Notes under the pieces: generated by a model
Database searches by the model: none
Told to the model about the DNA's origin: nothing
The model's input: only the letters and a program-made list of their open reading frames with translations
Assembly (NCBI RefSeq): GCF_019966545.1
Contig: NZ_JAIMIC010000005.1
Coordinates: forward strand, 407,813 to 471,812
Source of the DNA: Heliomarina baculiformis
GTDB taxonomy: Bacteria; Pseudomonadota; Alphaproteobacteria; Rhodobacterales; Rhodobacteraceae
Direction: 5' to 3'
DNA: 64,000 bases
Translations under genes and position numbers: made by a program
Part shown: piece by piece, positions 1 to 8,537 of the stretch
How positions within the stretch are numbered: the first letter of the stretch is position 1
Layout of the letters: every line of letters begins with the position of its first letter

Positions 1-873
1 GATGATGAACAGGATCATGACGCTTTCGCGGGTACTGTCGCGCAGGACGATCCAGAGATCGCGCCCATTGAACATCCGGTAGATCACGATCGCCGCAAAG
101 ATGCAGAGCAGCGCGCCGACGGCGGCGGTTTCCGAGGGTGTCGCGATGCCGCCGTAGAGCGCGTAGAGCACGCCGGCGATGATCGCGAGGAAGGGCAGAA
201 CGCGGGGCAGGATTTCGATCCGCTGACGCCATGTGTAGCTGGCCGAGGCAAGCGCCGCGCTGGCCGCGCCGCGCCGCCAGGTGTCGAAGATCGCCCAGAG
301 GATAAAGAGCAGCGTCAGCAGCAGCCCCGGCAGGACGCCTGCAAGGAACAGCCGCCCGATCGAGGTTTCGGTGGCGATGCCGTAGACGATCATGGTGACC
401 GAGGGCGGGATCAGGATGCCGAGCGTGCCGCCCGCTGCGATGGACCCGGCGGCGACCTCGGGCGGATAGCCGCGGCGGCGCATCTCGGGGATGCCCATCT
501 TGCCGATGGCGGCGCAGGTGGCCGGGCTTGATCCGGACATGGCGGCGAACAGCGCGCAGGCGCCGAGGTTCGACACGACAAGACCACCGGGCACCTTGGT
601 GAGCCAACGCTCCAGCGCCTCGTAGAGGTCCGGGCCCGCACGGGTCGAGGCGATGGCCGCCCCCATGATGATGAACATCGGAATCGAGAGCAGCGCAAAG
701 CTGTTGAGTTCGGCGTAAAACAGTTCCGGCAGCGCGGTGAGCGAACGCGGGCCGTCGAAGATCCACAGGAACAACGTGGCGACGATCAGCAGGCCAATTG
801 CGACTGAAACGCCGGAAAACAGGACGATGACGGTGGCCAGTGCCACCAGAAGACCGAGAGTCAGAGGCTCCAT
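1..873 (-). CDS. TRAP transporter large permease (DctM family), 3' end cut by window edge
   Basis: The first 291 codons are present and open to the window edge. The protein begins MEPLTLGLLVALATVIVLFS and is a chain of hydrophobic segments typical of DctM, the 12-helix inner-membrane subunit that couples solute import to the Na+ gradient. The family signature GTLGILIPPSV is at about residue 150. Its ATG overlaps the stop of the DctQ gene (TGATG), so the two are translationally coupled. With DctQ and DctP it forms a complete TRAP importer, probably for a carboxylic acid; the substrate cannot be read from sequence. The family call is firm; only the C-terminus is missing. Confidence 0.93.
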   Translation of the reverse strand, partial: MEPLTLGLLVALATVIVLFSGVSVAIGLLIVATLFLWIFDGPRSLTALPELFYAELNSFALLSIPMFIIMGAAIASTRAGPDLYEALERWLTKVPGGLVVSNLGACALFAAMSGSSPATCAAIGKMGIPEMRRRGYPPEVAAGSIAAGGTLGILIPPSVTMIVYGIATETSIGRLFLAGVLPGLLLTLLFILWAIFDTWRRGAASAALASASYTWRQRIEILPRVLPFLAIIAGVLYALYGGIATPSETAAVGALLCIFAAIVIYRMFNGRDLWIVLRDSTRESVMILFII

Positions 874-1472
874 CAGTCGGGGCTCCGTTCAGGATGAGGT
901 TCCGGGAGGGCCTGTGGCGCGCCGAAGGCAGCGAACCAGAGATCGGCCAGCAATTGCAGCAGATAGAGCCCAAAACCGAGCGGAACCGACAGGTAGGTGA
1001 TCCAGAGCGGGAAGGCCCAGACCGATTCAGATTTCCAGCCGCGCGCCCATGCGAGGTGGAACATTTCCCAGCCATACCAGAGCATTGCGCCCGTCATGGC
1101 GATGGTGGCCAGCATCACGATCACCGCTAGGATGCGGCGGCCCAGCGGTGGCAGCATCTGTGGCAGCAGGTCGACGCCCACGTGGCCGCGCAGCTTCTGG
1201 ACATAGGGCAGACCCAGCAGGGTGGCGCCGATCATCAGGTAGATCACCGCTTCGGTCTGCCAGATCGTCGACACGCCCATGACTCCGCGCATGAAGATCA
1301 TGTGGCAGGTGATCAGCACCGAGGCGAGGATCATCAGGGCGGCGAGCACGCCGAAAAAGGTGGAAAGCGCGGCGATGGCGCGCAGGGCCGGCGGCGGCTG
1401 GTCACCGGTGCGCCCATCCCGCGCACCGGTTTCCGTGCCCGCGCGCACATTGGCGGCAGGCGACTTGGTCAT
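873..1472 (-). CDS. TRAP transporter small permease (DctQ family)
   Basis: A 199-residue membrane protein with a polar N-terminal tail of about 30 residues followed by four hydrophobic segments, the size and topology of DctQ subunits. The segment GATLLGLPYVQKLRGHVGVD matches the conserved DctQ loop before helix 3. Its start overlaps the DctP stop by 4 bases (ATGA) and its stop overlaps the DctM start, so the three genes form one tight operon read dctP-dctQ-dctM. DctQ bridges the binding protein and the large permease in the inner membrane. Confidence 0.93.
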   Translation of the reverse strand: MTKSPAANVRAGTETGARDGRTGDQPPPALRAIAALSTFFGVLAALMILASVLITCHMIFMRGVMGVSTIWQTEAVIYLMIGATLLGLPYVQKLRGHVGVDLLPQMLPPLGRRILAVIVMLATIAMTGAMLWYGWEMFHLAWARGWKSESVWAFPLWITYLSVPLGFGLYLLQLLADLWFAAFGAPQALPEPHPERSPD

Positions 1473-2461
1473 TCGACGGACAGCGCCATGTCGAGCAGGT
1501 CCTGACCGCCTTCGACCGAGCCTGCAAAGGACGGGTACGAGGTTTCCTTGGCCAGTTCACGCCATGCGTCGAAATCCTCGGAGGTCATCTCGGCGATTTC
1601 GACACCGGCATCGGCAAAGGCCTTGGTGGTGATCGCGTCGCCTTCCTTGGCCTGTTCGAGATACCAGGTTTCCGCCTTGGCCGAGGCTTCGGTCAGCGCG
1701 GTCTGCTGTTCGGCGGAGAGGTTGTCAAAGGTGGTCTTGTTGATCAGCAGCGGCTGGTACATGAACCAGAGCGCGGTATCGCCCGCCGGGGTGTAGCATT
1801 GCAGCTGCTCGTAAAGACGATAGCTGAGGAAGCTTTCGGACGAAGTGTTGGCCGCGTCAAGCACGCCTGTCTGAAGCGCGGAATAGACCTCGGACGAGGC
1901 CATCGAGCTGATCGAGGCCCCTGCCCCTGCAAGCATTTCCTCAAACGATTTGCCCGCCGCGCGGATCGTCACGCCCTGCACATCGGCGGGTTTTGTGATG
2001 CAGCCCTTATTGGAGCCAAAGCCCCCCGCCAGATAACCGTGCACCAGCGTTTTCACGTCATCGCCGGCCATGATTTCTTCGATCTGCTCCATGAAGGGAG
2101 AAGCCGAGAGACGCGCGCCATGTTCGTGGTTCTTCACGAGTCCGGGCATCAGGGTGAGGTTATAGGCCGGTTGCTGGCCGCCCGCATAGGATAGCGGGAA
2201 AATCGTCATGTCGAGCTGGCCCCGGCTGAGCGGTGTATATTGCTCGCGTGCCTTGAACAGGGTCTGGTTCGGAAAAATCTGGATTTCCAGATCGACACCG
2301 GCGGCGGCCACATCATCGGCCACCATCTGCGCGACCTTGTGGCGGACATCGCCTTCGGACCACTGATGCGAAAGTTTCAATTTCTCCGCAAAGGCTCCGG
2401 TGGCAGCGCCCATTGCGGCAATGACGGCGAGGGTGCTCGCCGCAAGAAAACGTCTGGTCAT
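1469..2461 (-). CDS. TRAP transporter solute-binding protein (DctP family)
   Basis: A 330-residue periplasmic binding protein with a Sec signal peptide (cleavage near GAFA/EKLKLS, residue 25). DctP-family marks are visible: the N-terminal LSHQWSEGDVRHK strand-helix, and the central stretch around GVTIRAAGKSFEEMLAG where the carboxylate-binding arginine lies (R of TIRA). The start is supported by GGGAGGAGATAAC just upstream. First gene of the operon and divergent from a GntR/FCD regulator, which suggests that a small organic acid induces it. Substrate unknown. Confidence 0.92.
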   Translation of the reverse strand: MTRRFLAASTLAVIAAMGAATGAFAEKLKLSHQWSEGDVRHKVAQMVADDVAAAGVDLEIQIFPNQTLFKAREQYTPLSRGQLDMTIFPLSYAGGQQPAYNLTLMPGLVKNHEHGARLSASPFMEQIEEIMAGDDVKTLVHGYLAGGFGSNKGCITKPADVQGVTIRAAGKSFEEMLAGAGASISSMASSEVYSALQTGVLDAANTSSESFLSYRLYEQLQCYTPAGDTALWFMYQPLLINKTTFDNLSAEQQTALTEASAKAETWYLEQAKEGDAITTKAFADAGVEIAEMTSEDFDAWRELAKETSYPSFAGSVEGGQDLLDMALSVE

Positions 2462-2530
2462 GTTATCTCCTCCCAGGGCGCCGTTCTCCTCCTGGCACCC
2501 GATCCGCTAATGAGGCAGGCTATTGCGTAC

Positions 2531-2554
2531 CTTGTCAACCTTTTCGTATACAAG
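2531..2554. promoter_or_regulatory. Candidate GntR/FCD operator between TRAP operon and regulator
   Basis: The divergent region holds TTCGTATACAA at 2543-2553, which fits the t.GTatAC.a pattern of FadR/FCD-type GntR operators, inside a wider CTTGT...ACAAG inverted repeat (2531-2535 and 2550-2554). It lies directly before the regulator's ATG at 2559, so binding there would block its own translation start and could also control the TRAP operon. Assignment by pattern only. Confidence 0.45.
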
Positions 2555-2558
2555 AAGC

Positions 2559-3236
2559 ATGACATTGGATATCGAGCCCGCCGAACCGCGCAGCCGGTCG
2601 GACCAGATCGCACAGATACTGGAGGATCAGATCCTCACCGGGCGCTTTTCGCCGGGCGCCCGGCTGGACGAGGCCAGCCTTGCGGAAGAGCACAAGGTAT
2701 CGCGCACCCCGATCCGCGAAGCCTTTCACCGGCTGGCGCAATCCGGTCTGGTGGTGCAGCAGCCGCGACGTGGGGTTTTCGTGCGAATCAGCTCGCCGGT
2801 GGAAATCCTCGAGATGTTCGAAGTCATGGCCGAGCTGGAAGCCGTCTGTGGGCGACTTGCAGCGAAACGGGCCACGGAAGCCGCGATCGAAGAGCTGCGC
2901 GAGGTGAACGCGGAATGCCATGCGGCCTGCGATGCGGGGGATATCGACCGATATTACCTCAAGAACGGCGTGTTCCATCACCTGATCTATGCCCTGTCGG
3001 GCAACCGGTTCTTAGAACAGGAAGCGTCGCGCCTGCACCGGCGGCTGAAACCCTACCGCCGCATGCAATTGTTCCTGCGCGGGCGGTTGCAGCAGTCGAT
3101 GGATGAGCACGAATCCATTGTCGAGGCGATTTCAGCCGGGGCGCCCGAACGCGCCGCAGAGCTGCTGCGCGACCATGTGGCGGTTCAGGGCGAGAAGTTT
3201 CACCACGTCATGTCGCACCTTGAGCAGCAGGGCTGA
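2559..3236 (+). CDS. GntR family transcriptional regulator, FCD (FadR) subfamily
   Basis: A 225-residue regulator beginning MTLDIEPAEPRSRSDQIA. Residues 12-75 form the winged helix-turn-helix (LEDQILTGRFSPGARLDEAS, then SRTPIREAFHRLAQSGLV and the wing QQPRRGVFV). Residues 85-215 form the all-helical FCD effector domain; the histidines of FHHLIY and of the late DEHESIVEAI and DHV segments match metal-ligand positions in FCD proteins. An in-frame TTG lies at 2523, but the ATG at 2559 fits the family length and follows the operator. Divergent from the TRAP operon, which it probably controls. Not co-directional with the acyl-CoA ligase that follows tail to tail. Confidence 0.88.
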   Translation: MTLDIEPAEPRSRSDQIAQILEDQILTGRFSPGARLDEASLAEEHKVSRTPIREAFHRLAQSGLVVQQPRRGVFVRISSPVEILEMFEVMAELEAVCGRLAAKRATEAAIEELREVNAECHAACDAGDIDRYYLKNGVFHHLIYALSGNRFLEQEASRLHRRLKPYRRMQLFLRGRLQQSMDEHESIVEAISAGAPERAAELLRDHVAVQGEKFHHVMSHLEQQG

Positions 3237-3242
3237 GACAGG

Positions 3243-4763
3243 TCAGGACTGTTCGCTCAGTTGCGCGCGCAGTTGGGTTTTCAGGATTTTGCCGTAGCTG
3301 TTCTTGGGCAGGTCAGGCACGAAAACATAGCGGGATGGTTTCTTGAAGGACGCGATCTGTGTCTTGCACCAATCGGTCAGGGCTTCGGCATCTGGTTTGG
3401 TGCCCTCGCGGGGCACGACAAAGGCCACGACCTCTTCGCCCCAGTCGGCGTGGGGCGCGCCGATCACTGCAATTTCATAGACATCCTTGTGGGTTAGCAG
3501 CGCTTCTTCAACCTCACGCGGGTAGATATTGGTGCCGCCCGAGATGATCACATCCTTGCTGCGGTCGGTGAGCGTTAGGAAACCGTCGCCATCAAGCCGC
3601 CCGAGATCGCCGGTGCGCAGCCAACCGTCGACGAGGGTGGCAGAGGTTGCCTCGGGATTACGCCAATAGCCCGCCATGACGGTATCGCCACGCACGAGGA
3701 CTTCGCCAACCTCGCCGGTGGGCAGAACGTTCAGGTCTTCATCGGCGATGCGGATCTCGACACATGCCTGCGCCAGTCCGACCGAGGCGCGGTGCTGCGC
3801 GGCGTCGGGATGGGTGGTGTCGGCGACAAGGGCGCGGTTCATCGCGGTGATCGTCATCGGGCATTCGCCCTGCCCGTAGATCTGCGCGAACCTCGGCCCG
3901 AACACGTCGAGCGCATGGTCGATATCGGCGAGGTACATGGGCCCGCCGCCGTAGATGATCGTGCGGATGCCGTCGCCGTCGCAATCGGTTTGCTGCGCGT
4001 GGGCGATCAGGCGTTTGATCATCGTGGGCGCCGCGAAAAAGACGAGGTTTCCGAGGGACTTGGCGAGCGAAGCTATCTCAGCCGGGTCAAAGCCCTGCGA
4101 GGGCGGGATGACGTGGCAGGCGCCGATCCGGACGTAGTGGAAATTATAGAGCCCCGCCCCGTGCGACATCGGCGCGGCATAGAGCGGGTGATCGGTGGGA
4201 AATATCTGGTCCACGTCCAGCGGGTAGGTCATGGCCATGACGCGCAGGTTGCGATGAGTGATCATCACCCCCTTTGGACGCCCTGTGGTGCCCGAGGTGT
4301 AGAAGAGCCACGCGGTGTCATCGTCGTTGACGCTTGCGGGCGGGTTAACGGGTGCGCCTGGTTCATTGGGCGGCACCGAACTGGTAGAGAGTTCGCGCGT
4401 GTTCGTAGGCAAGTTCGTGTCGGACGAAAAGACCGTGCTGCTCTCCGTGAAAACGATGCGGGCCTCGGCGTTGGCGATGATCCAGGCGGCCTCTTTCGGG
4501 TGCAGCTTGTGATTGACCGGCACAACGGTCGCGCCGATCCAGAGCACCCCGTAGAGAAGTTCGAGATATTCCGGCGCGTTCCGGGCGAAGATCGCGATGC
4601 GGTCGCCCGGACCGATCCCGTGATGGTCGCGAAGGAAGGCGCCGATACGGGCGGCGGACCGGGCGAAATCGCCATAGGTGGCGCAAAGATCGTTGCCCAG
4701 CCGGATCGCCGGAGCGTCCGGCCGGACACGCGCGGTCTGGTATAGCCAGGTCGCGATGTTCAC
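3243..4763 (-). CDS. AMP-dependent acyl-CoA ligase (ANL superfamily)
   Basis: A 506-residue cytoplasmic adenylate-forming enzyme that activates a carboxylic acid with ATP and CoA. The phosphate loop FYTSGTTGRPKGV is at about residues 155-166, the YGQGE motif follows midway, the hinge motif WLRTGDLGRLDGDGF is near residue 380, and the catalytic lysine lies in the C-terminal KNSYGKILK. It starts 5 bases after the thiolase stop, so the two form an operon thiolase-ligase. The nearby thiolase, Liv importer and hydrolase suggest catabolism of an imported acyl or ester compound. It most resembles fatty-acid or aromatic-acid CoA ligases; the substrate is not readable. Confidence 0.92.
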   Translation of the reverse strand: MNIATWLYQTARVRPDAPAIRLGNDLCATYGDFARSAARIGAFLRDHHGIGPGDRIAIFARNAPEYLELLYGVLWIGATVVPVNHKLHPKEAAWIIANAEARIVFTESSTVFSSDTNLPTNTRELSTSSVPPNEPGAPVNPPASVNDDDTAWLFYTSGTTGRPKGVMITHRNLRVMAMTYPLDVDQIFPTDHPLYAAPMSHGAGLYNFHYVRIGACHVIPPSQGFDPAEIASLAKSLGNLVFFAAPTMIKRLIAHAQQTDCDGDGIRTIIYGGGPMYLADIDHALDVFGPRFAQIYGQGECPMTITAMNRALVADTTHPDAAQHRASVGLAQACVEIRIADEDLNVLPTGEVGEVLVRGDTVMAGYWRNPEATSATLVDGWLRTGDLGRLDGDGFLTLTDRSKDVIISGGTNIYPREVEEALLTHKDVYEIAVIGAPHADWGEEVVAFVVPREGTKPDAEALTDWCKTQIASFKKPSRYVFVPDLPKNSYGKILKTQLRAQLSEQS

Positions 4764-4768
4764 GGGGC

Positions 4769-5938
4769 TCAGGCCTTTTGCGTCTCGAGGATCGAGACAT
4801 AGTTGGCCACGGCGGCCCCGCCCATGTTGAAGACCGCGCCGATATTCGCGCCCGGTTTCTGCATCTCGCCCGCCTGCCCCGTCAGCTGACGGAAAGAGAT
4901 CGCGTGCATGGAAACGCCGGTGGCGCCCACGGGATGACCCTTGGCCTTAAGACCGCCCGAGAGGTTCACCGGCAGCGCCCCGTCGCGGTAGACGGTGCCC
5001 TCGTCGAGCGCACGCTGCCCCTGCCCCTTGTCAGCGAGACCCATGGCCTCGTAGGTCAGAAGTTCGGCGATTGTGAAACAGTCGTGTACCTCGGCAAAGT
5101 CGATGTCTTTCACCGTGACGCCCGCCTTTTCATAGGCACGGTTAAAGGCGCGCTCCGGTCCCTCGAAGGAGAGAAAATCGCGGCGCGACATGGGGAGGAA
5201 ATCGCTGACATGCTCGGCGGCGCGGAAACGAACCGCCTTGGGGAAATTGGCGGCGTTTTCTTCGGTCGTGAGGATGATCGCGGCGGCCCCGTCGGTGACG
5301 AGCGAGCAATCTGTCAGGCGCAGGGGCGGCGCGATTTCCGGGTTCTTGTTGGTGACCTGGCTTGCCTCTTCAAAGGTGAATTCCTTTTGCATCTGAGCCA
5401 GCGGGTTCTGCATCGCGTTGGCGTGGTTCTTGACCGAGATCTTGGCCATCGCGTCGAGCGGGCTGCCGTAGCTTTCGGTATATCCCTTGGCCGCGATGCC
5501 GAAGACCTGCGGAAAGCTGAGGCCGGCTTCCTGCGGGTCGTTCTGGTAGCCTGCCCCGGCAAGCGCGGTGGTCACGTCGGCAGTGCTGCGGTGGGTCATC
5601 TTTTCGGCACCCACGATCAGCACGGTTTTTGCCTTGCCCGCCTGAATGGCGTTGATGCCAGCGTGGATCGCAGCAGAGCCGGAGGCGCAGGCGTTTTCCG
5701 CGCGCATCGCCGGTTTGAAGCGCAGTTCCGGATAGGCCTGAAAGATCAGCGACGAAGCGAAGCCGTCGGGCACGAGACCGGAGTTGAAATGGCCCAGATA
5801 GACGGCGTCGATGTCTTCGGGCGCGATGCCGGATTCCTCGACAGCCTCCTTGACGACATCGGTGATCATCTGTTCGAGGCTCGCGTCGAGACGGCCGAAC
5901 TTGGTATGGCCGGAGCCAATGATCGAGATATCTTCCAT
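4769..5938 (-). CDS. Thiolase / acetyl-CoA acetyltransferase (SCP-x-like type)
   Basis: A 389-residue thiolase-fold enzyme that cleaves or condenses beta-ketoacyl-CoA. The start at 5938 (MEDISIIGSGHTKFGRL) is preferred because GGAGG sits 7 bases before it; a longer reading from 5962 lacks this. The nucleophilic cysteine is in ENACASGSAA (about residue 86), the second conserved cysteine in the VHDCFTIAE stretch, and the catalytic histidine in GGLKAKGHPVGATG. This arrangement is typical of the SCP-x/PaaJ-like acetyl-CoA acetyltransferases often found beside acyl-CoA ligases. No DUF35 partner gene follows. Operon leader, divergent from a PAS-LuxR regulator. Confidence 0.92.
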   Translation of the reverse strand: MEDISIIGSGHTKFGRLDASLEQMITDVVKEAVEESGIAPEDIDAVYLGHFNSGLVPDGFASSLIFQAYPELRFKPAMRAENACASGSAAIHAGINAIQAGKAKTVLIVGAEKMTHRSTADVTTALAGAGYQNDPQEAGLSFPQVFGIAAKGYTESYGSPLDAMAKISVKNHANAMQNPLAQMQKEFTFEEASQVTNKNPEIAPPLRLTDCSLVTDGAAAIILTTEENAANFPKAVRFRAAEHVSDFLPMSRRDFLSFEGPERAFNRAYEKAGVTVKDIDFAEVHDCFTIAELLTYEAMGLADKGQGQRALDEGTVYRDGALPVNLSGGLKAKGHPVGATGVSMHAISFRQLTGQAGEMQKPGANIGAVFNMGGAAVANYVSILETQKA

Positions 5939-5995
5939 GGTGAATCCTCCTGCGCGGATCATCGCATGGCGGTAGCGATTGCAATATCCGTGAAA

Positions 5996-6026
5996 CTACG
6001 TAGATACCTACGTATCACTACGTAGG
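5996..6026. promoter_or_regulatory. Triple CTACGTA repeat between thiolase operon and PAS-LuxR gene
   Basis: Three copies of CTACGTA lie at 5996-6002, 6008-6014 and 6018-6024; the first and third extend to the perfect palindrome CTACGTAG. They end only 12 bases before the ATG of the PAS-LuxR gene at 6038 and 58 bases upstream of the thiolase start. A further copy occurs at 12377-12383, at the start of the paralogous regulator. TACGTA-type palindromes suit a LuxR/GerE-fold dimer; the assignment to these regulators is inference. Confidence 0.5.
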
Positions 6027-6037
6027 TTTATGCGCAT

Positions 6038-6607
6038 ATGTTCGACACCTCTACCCCGGCCAAGGCGGCGGCGCTGGCATTCGAGGAATCGCCAGTGGCG
6101 CTGCTGATGACGCGGTATCGTAGGATTGTAACGATCAACCGCGCGCTTTCCGGCCTTTTCGGGTTTGAGCGGGACGATCTGATCGGACGGTCGGTGCAAA
6201 AGTTGTACCCCTCGACCGCTGACTTCATGCGGATCGGCGATCAGTGCGAAGAGGTCATGCGGGGTGGCAAGAACCGCTATTACGAGGATGAACGGTTCAT
6301 GCAGGCCAACGGGGGCGAGGTTTTCTGGGCGCGGGCCAAGGGGATGACCCTGACGCCGGACGATCCCTATGAGCTGATGATCTGGAGTTTCGAGAAGATC
6401 GAGGGAAAACCCTATCGCTCGGTAAGGTTGACGGCGCGGGAAAAGGAGATCGCACCGCTGATTGGGAGCGGCATGACCTCGAAACAGATCGGCGAGCGAC
6501 TGGGCATTTCACACCGGACGGTCGAAGTGCATCGCGCCAAGCTGATGAAGAAATTCAACGTGCACAACACCGCCGAGCTGGTGTCACAGATCGTGGTGGC
6601 GGTTTAG
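6038..6607 (+). CDS. PAS-LuxR transcriptional regulator (paralogue 1)
   Basis: A 189-residue protein with an N-terminal PAS domain (about residues 12-115, ending in LMIWSFEKIEG) and a C-terminal LuxR/GerE helix-turn-helix (about 131-183; LTAREKEIAPLIGSGMTSKQ, then RLGISHRTVEVHRAKLMKKF). It has no receiver or autoinducer domain, so the PAS domain is the probable sensor of a small ligand. It is clearly paralogous to the regulator at 12371. No good ribosome-binding site precedes the ATG; the CTACGTA operators occupy that position, suggesting autorepression. Divergent from the thiolase-ligase operon, tail to tail with the hydrolase of the Liv operon. Confidence 0.87.
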   Translation: MFDTSTPAKAAALAFEESPVALLMTRYRRIVTINRALSGLFGFERDDLIGRSVQKLYPSTADFMRIGDQCEEVMRGGKNRYYEDERFMQANGGEVFWARAKGMTLTPDDPYELMIWSFEKIEGKPYRSVRLTAREKEIAPLIGSGMTSKQIGERLGISHRTVEVHRAKLMKKFNVHNTAELVSQIVVAV

Positions 6608-6613
6608 ACCGCG

Positions 6614-7456
6614 CTACGCGAGATCGGCAAGAACCCGGCGCACCATGGCAATGTCGTAAGGGGTCGAGAGATTTGGCGCGTGGCCGCAGTCGAATTCCGT
6701 CAGCGCCGGTGCCGGGCCGCGATCCAGCATCCGGTGCGCGATATCGGTGGGCAGGATGTCGGAGTCGCGTCCGCGGAACAGGTGGCAGGGTGTGCTGATC
6801 CGGTCGTAGCGGTCCCAGCTTGTGAGTTCGTCGCGTGAGGCGGTGAACTGCACGATGATCTCCGGGTCGTAATGCAGGGTCAGCCGGCCGTCGCCGCGAC
6901 GGCGCACGGAATTGCGGGCCATGCGGCTCCAGAAGCCATCACCGGCGGGGCCAAAGGGGCGATAGATCGCGCGCAGCCATGTCTCGGCCTCGCTGAGCCA
7001 TTTGAACACCGGCGGGTCGCCGACATAGGTGGTGATGCGCTGGATCGCCTCGGAGGGGACTTCGGGGCCGATGTCGTTCAGGATCAGGCAGGTCAGACGC
7101 TCGGCATGGGGCCCGGAGGCAAGCCGCATCCCGATCATGCCGCCAAGCGAGGTGCCAAGCCAGGCGGTGCGCTGGATACCGTAGTGATCCAGAAGGTCGG
7201 CGGCGATCCCGGCGTAGAATTCGACGGAATATTCCGCCTCGGGGTCGCTGGCCCAGCTTGAGAGCCCGCGTCCGATTGTATCAGGGCAGAGCACGAAGTA
7301 GCGATCAGACAGGGCGCTGGCGAGTTCGTCGAAATCGCGGCCCGTGCGGGCCAGACCATGCCACATGACGAGCGCCGGATGGGATGGATCGCCCCATTCG
7401 GTCACGTGGATTTCATGATCCATCACCGGGACAAGAGTAAACCGGGGCAGGATCAC
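6614..7456 (-). CDS. Alpha/beta hydrolase
   Basis: A 280-residue cytoplasmic hydrolase. The nucleophile elbow is GTSLGG (Ser103), with Asp231 in FRGRDSD and His259 in DCGHAPN completing a Ser-Asp-His triad; HGLARTGRDFD (from residue 33) supplies the oxyanion loop. I choose a GTG start at 7456, which overlaps the stop of the LivM gene and has AAGGGC upstream; it gives the N-terminal ILPRFTLVP strand found in relatives, while the next ATG (7423) has no ribosome-binding site. Last gene of the Liv operon, so it probably cleaves an ester, amide or carbon bond in the imported substrate. Substrate unknown. Confidence 0.85.
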   Translation of the reverse strand: MILPRFTLVPVMDHEIHVTEWGDPSHPALVMWHGLARTGRDFDELASALSDRYFVLCPDTIGRGLSSWASDPEAEYSVEFYAGIAADLLDHYGIQRTAWLGTSLGGMIGMRLASGPHAERLTCLILNDIGPEVPSEAIQRITTYVGDPPVFKWLSEAETWLRAIYRPFGPAGDGFWSRMARNSVRRRGDGRLTLHYDPEIIVQFTASRDELTSWDRYDRISTPCHLFRGRDSDILPTDIAHRMLDRGPAPALTEFDCGHAPNLSTPYDIAMVRRVLADLA

Positions 7457-8529
7457 TTGGCCGCGCCCTTGTCCATTGCCGTGCCCGCGATGCCCTTGGG
7501 AAAGAAATAGACCAGCAGGATAAAGATGATCCCAAGCCAGAACAGCCAGCGGTCGGCGGCGAGCAGGTTCGGCAGGACGGGAATGCCGGCCATCGCCTCG
7601 GAGGCCGCGCCCATCAGGTCGCGCAGGTAATATTGCGCCAGCACCAGCAGCACCGCGCCGATGACCGCGCCCCACATGGTGCCCATGCCGCCGATCACCA
7701 CCATCAGCAGGATGTCGATCATGATCGCGAAGGACAGGGCCGTGTCGGGGCCGGTGTACTTGAGCCAGACCGCATAGATTGTGCCCGCCAGCGAGGCCAT
7801 GGTGGCCGAGAGGCAGAAAACGAAGGTGCGATAGGCGACGACACGATAGCCGATGGCCTCGGCGCGCTGCTCATTCTCACGAATGGCCTTGAGCACGGTG
7901 CCGAGCGGCGAAGTGGTAAATCGCAGCATCAGCAGGAACAGGATCAGCGAGGTCGCGAATACGAAGTAATAGGCCGCGAGCTTGCCATTCAACCGGACAT
8001 CCCAGAGGCGAACGACCTTGCCTTCGTCATCGGTCAGCAGCTTGGTCGCCGGTTTGAAGAGGTCGGGTGCCTTGTAGGTGATGCCGTCCTCGCCACCCGT
8101 GAGGCCGGACATCTGCGAGACCAGAACCAGCACGACCGAGGCCGCCGCAAGGGTAATCATCGCGAAGAAGATCGCCTTGACCCGCAGGCTGAGCAAGCCG
8201 ATGGCGATGGCAAAGACAAGCGACACGCCTACCCCGGCCAGCGCGCCAAGGATGACAGGGATCCAGCCCGGGCCCATGCCCTTGAGCAGGATCGCCGCGC
8301 CGTAAGCCCCGAAGCCGAAGAACATGGTATGGGCAAAGCTGACGATGCCGGTATAGCCGATCAGCAGGTCATAGCTCGCGACCAGCACGATGAAGATGCA
8401 GATGCGCGCGGCGACTTCGAGGGAGCGCACGTCCTGAAACAGGAAAGGCGCGAAGAGCAGAAGCGCGCCGATGGCGAGGACGATCAGCTTGATCGTAAGG
8501 GCGCCGGTGGTCTGGGTCTGGTTCATCAT
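7453..8529 (-). CDS. livM: Branched-chain amino acid type ABC transporter permease (LivM)
   Basis: A 358-residue inner-membrane protein with about ten hydrophobic segments. The LivM marks are YDLLIGYTGIVSFAHTMFFG near residue 50 and AIRENEQRAEAIGY in the coupling loop that contacts the ATPases. The start is at one of two adjacent ATGs (8529 or 8526), both preceded by GAGGGAGCGA; the open frame extends further upstream only as a shadow of LivH. It overlaps the hydrolase start by 4 bases. An unusually long periplasmic loop, with a GEDGITYKAPDLF stretch, lies between helices and may be substrate specific. Confidence 0.92.
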   Translation of the reverse strand: MMNQTQTTGALTIKLIVLAIGALLLFAPFLFQDVRSLEVAARICIFIVLVASYDLLIGYTGIVSFAHTMFFGFGAYGAAILLKGMGPGWIPVILGALAGVGVSLVFAIAIGLLSLRVKAIFFAMITLAAASVVLVLVSQMSGLTGGEDGITYKAPDLFKPATKLLTDDEGKVVRLWDVRLNGKLAAYYFVFATSLILFLLMLRFTTSPLGTVLKAIRENEQRAEAIGYRVVAYRTFVFCLSATMASLAGTIYAVWLKYTGPDTALSFAIMIDILLMVVIGGMGTMWGAVIGAVLLVLAQYYLRDLMGAASEAMAGIPVLPNLLAADRWLFWLGIIFILLVYFFPKGIAGTAMDKGAAK

Positions 8530-8537
8530 TCGCTCCC

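Noticed and set aside
4778..6025. A 415-codon open frame opposite the thiolase gene
   Set aside because: Antisense shadow of a gene with all catalytic motifs; its product shows no family features.
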